Below, piece by piece: positions 5,747 to 6,606 of a stretch of 6,606 nt of DNA (the first letter of the stretch is position 1; each line of letters begins with the position of its first letter). Both the position numbers and the translations under genes were made by a program. Source of the DNA: Pseudomonadota bacterium (GTDB taxonomy: Bacteria; Pseudomonadota; Alphaproteobacteria; Rhizobiales; Hyphomicrobiaceae); NCBI GenBank assembly GCA_023428365.1, contig JAEYYQ010000119.1, forward strand, positions 1-6,606, given 5' to 3'. The notes below the pieces were generated by a model. That model was not told the DNA's origin. It was given only the letters and a program-made list of their open reading frames with translations, and did no database searches.

Positions 5747-6442
5747 TCAGGCCGCGACATTCTCGTCGTTGGGATCGCGCAGGACGTAGCCACGCCCCCA
5801 CACCGTCTCGATGTAATGCTGACCGCCGGTTGCCATCTGCAATTTTTTGCGCAGCTTGCAGATGAAGACGTCGATGATCTTGAGCTCCGGCTCATCCATG
5901 CCGCCATAGAGATGGTTCAGGAACATCTCCTTGGTGAGCGTCGTCCCCTTGCGCAGGGACAGCAGCTCGAGCATCTGATATTCCTTGCCGGTGAGATGCA
6001 CCCGCTGGCCATTGACCTCCACCGTCTTGGTGTCGAGGTTGACCTTGAGTTCACCCGTTTCGATGACCGACTGCGCATGGCCCTTAGACCGGCGCACGAT
6101 GGCGTGAATGCGTGCGACCAGCTCATCCTTATGGAACGGCTTGGTCATGTAGTCGTCTGCGCCGAAGCCCAGACCACGAACCTTATCCTCGATACCAGCC
6201 ATTCCCGAGAGGATCAGAATGGGCGTCCCGACCTTGCTGACACGCAAAGTCTTCAACACCTCATATCCGCTCATATCTGGCAAATTCAGATCCAGGAGAA
6301 TAATGTCGTAGTCGTAGAGCTTGCCAAGATCCACGCCCTCTTCGCCGAGGTCAGTCGTATATACGTTGAACCCCTCCGACTGGAGCATCAGCTCGATGCT
6401 CTGCGCGGTCGCGCTATCGTCTTCGATCAGAAGGACCCTCAT
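5747..6442 (-). CDS. ctrA: Cell-cycle transcriptional regulator CtrA
   Basis: CtrA is the OmpR/PhoB-type response regulator that in alphaproteobacteria controls cell-cycle, motility and division genes; in Caulobacter it also silences the replication origin, and it is phosphorylated through CckA-ChpT. The protein is 231 aa, equal to Caulobacter CtrA. The receiver domain (about 1-117) shows the acidic pocket E7-D8-D9, phospho-acceptor D51 in L-L-D-L-N-L-P, S79 and K101 in T-K-P-F. The winged-helix domain (about 125-225) has [24 protein letters not shown] and V-W-G-R-G-Y. The last residues are V-A-A; a terminal Ala-Ala is needed for ClpXP proteolysis of Caulobacter CtrA. The start at 6442 is chosen over an in-frame ATG at 6511 because the family begins M-R-V-L-L-I-E-D-D and GAGAGG lies 6 nt upstream. 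No partner genes are adjacent. Confidence 0.98.
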   Translation of the reverse strand: MRVLLIEDDSATAQSIELMLQSEGFNVYTTDLGEEGVDLGKLYDYDIILLDLNLPDMSGYEVLKTLRVSKVGTPILILSGMAGIEDKVRGLGFGADDYMTKPFHKDELVARIHAIVRRSKGHAQSVIETGELKVNLDTKTVEVNGQRVHLTGKEYQMLELLSLRKGTTLTKEMFLNHLYGGMDEPELKIIDVFICKLRKKLQMATGGQHYIETVWGRGYVLRDPNDENVAA

Positions 6443-6460
6443 CCTATTCCTCTCTTCCAA

Positions 6461-6480
6461 GACCCGAGTGCCAACGGGTC
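6461..6480 (-). other. Hairpin in the ctrA 5' leader
   Basis: GACCCG (6461-6466) and CGGGTC (6475-6480) are exact reverse complements around an 8-nt loop. The stem sits directly upstream of the ctrA Shine-Dalgarno (GAGAGG, 6454-6449), leaving that site unpaired. No T-run follows on the minus strand, so it is not a terminator. It might affect leader stability or translation; a short GC stem can also occur by chance. Confidence 0.35.
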
Positions 6481-6525
6481 CGCCGCCCCAATTTGAAGAG
6501 CACGCGTTCAAAACTTACCTAAATT

Positions 6526-6587
6526 ATCGTTAGATATTTACACAAGAGAGGTTAACAAAGCCTAATCATGATTGCCGGATGGTAACC
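6526..6587 (-). promoter_or_regulatory. Candidate ctrA promoter with CtrA half-site-like motif
   Basis: This AT-rich stretch is the only compositional break upstream of ctrA. On the minus strand TTAACC (6555-6550) matches a CtrA half-site (TTAAC, from TTAA-N7-TTAA). It is followed after 16 nt by CTAACG (6533-6528), a possible -10. A second, imperfect motif, GGTTACCAT (6587-6579), lies 23 nt further upstream. Autoregulation of ctrA is established in Caulobacter; here it is inferred. No full-length paired TTAA site and no GANTC methylation site is seen in this stretch. Confidence 0.4.
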
Positions 6588-6606
6588 AACAGATCCGCCA
6601 AAACAA

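Noticed and set aside
5816..6496. Open frame of 226 codons on the plus strand over ctrA
   Set aside because: It is antisense to ctrA, is highly constrained by it and has no recognisable motif.
6443..6511. Longer ctrA start at 6511
   Set aside because: It would add 23 residues unlike any CtrA, across the leader hairpin; the ATG at 6442 has a good Shine-Dalgarno and the family N-terminus.
6552..6566. Full CtrA site TTAA-N7-TAAT on the plus strand
   Set aside because: The second half matches TTAA at only two of four positions, so only the TTAACC half-site is reported.

Overview
The window reads as chromosomal DNA of an alphaproteobacterium. The strongest marker is a canonical CtrA cell-cycle response regulator (231 aa, phospho-acceptor Asp51, C-terminal Ala-Ala) at the right end. 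Its sequence looks most like the Rhizobiales/Rhodospirillales type, and I cannot place it to genus. The DNA is GC-rich and densely coded. No tRNA, rRNA, insertion sequence or CRISPR array is visible, and no gene-free stretch exceeds about 190 bases.

Layout, left to right. (1) A GNAT acetyltransferase (+) ends exactly where purA, adenylosuccinate synthetase (-), ends: the two stop codons abut in TGATCA. A perfect 11-bp inverted repeat lies in the tail of the acetyltransferase gene. (2) Upstream of purA, on the same strand, lie a terminator-like hairpin only 22 nt before the purA start and then a classical short-chain dehydrogenase. (3) Next on the minus strand is a tandem luxR-luxI quorum-sensing pair, luxR first, with 37 nt between them; the SDR lies 97 nt downstream of luxI. 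(4) A 141-bp divergent region with two dyads separates luxR from a small secreted four-cysteine protein (+). (5) A hairpin terminator separates that gene from a YcbL-type metallo-beta-lactamase-fold hydrolase (-). (6) ctrA (-) follows, with its own terminator and a leader hairpin.

How they fit together: purA, the MBL hydrolase and ctrA are housekeeping or regulatory core genes. The luxR-luxI pair, possibly with the SDR, is the accessory element. The synthase resembles the BjaI/RpaI clade, whose characterised members make branched-chain or aryl homoserine lactones, some from acyl-CoA donors. Both quorum-sensing proteins are non-canonical: the synthase carries His where LuxI proteins almost always have Glu in the E-x-S-R motif, and the LuxR protein keeps its ligand pocket but has a helix-turn-helix domain with hardly any recognisable consensus. 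This pair is the best candidate in the window for undescribed biology. The remaining points of interest are RNA-level or DNA-level structures near purA, ctrA and the MBL gene.
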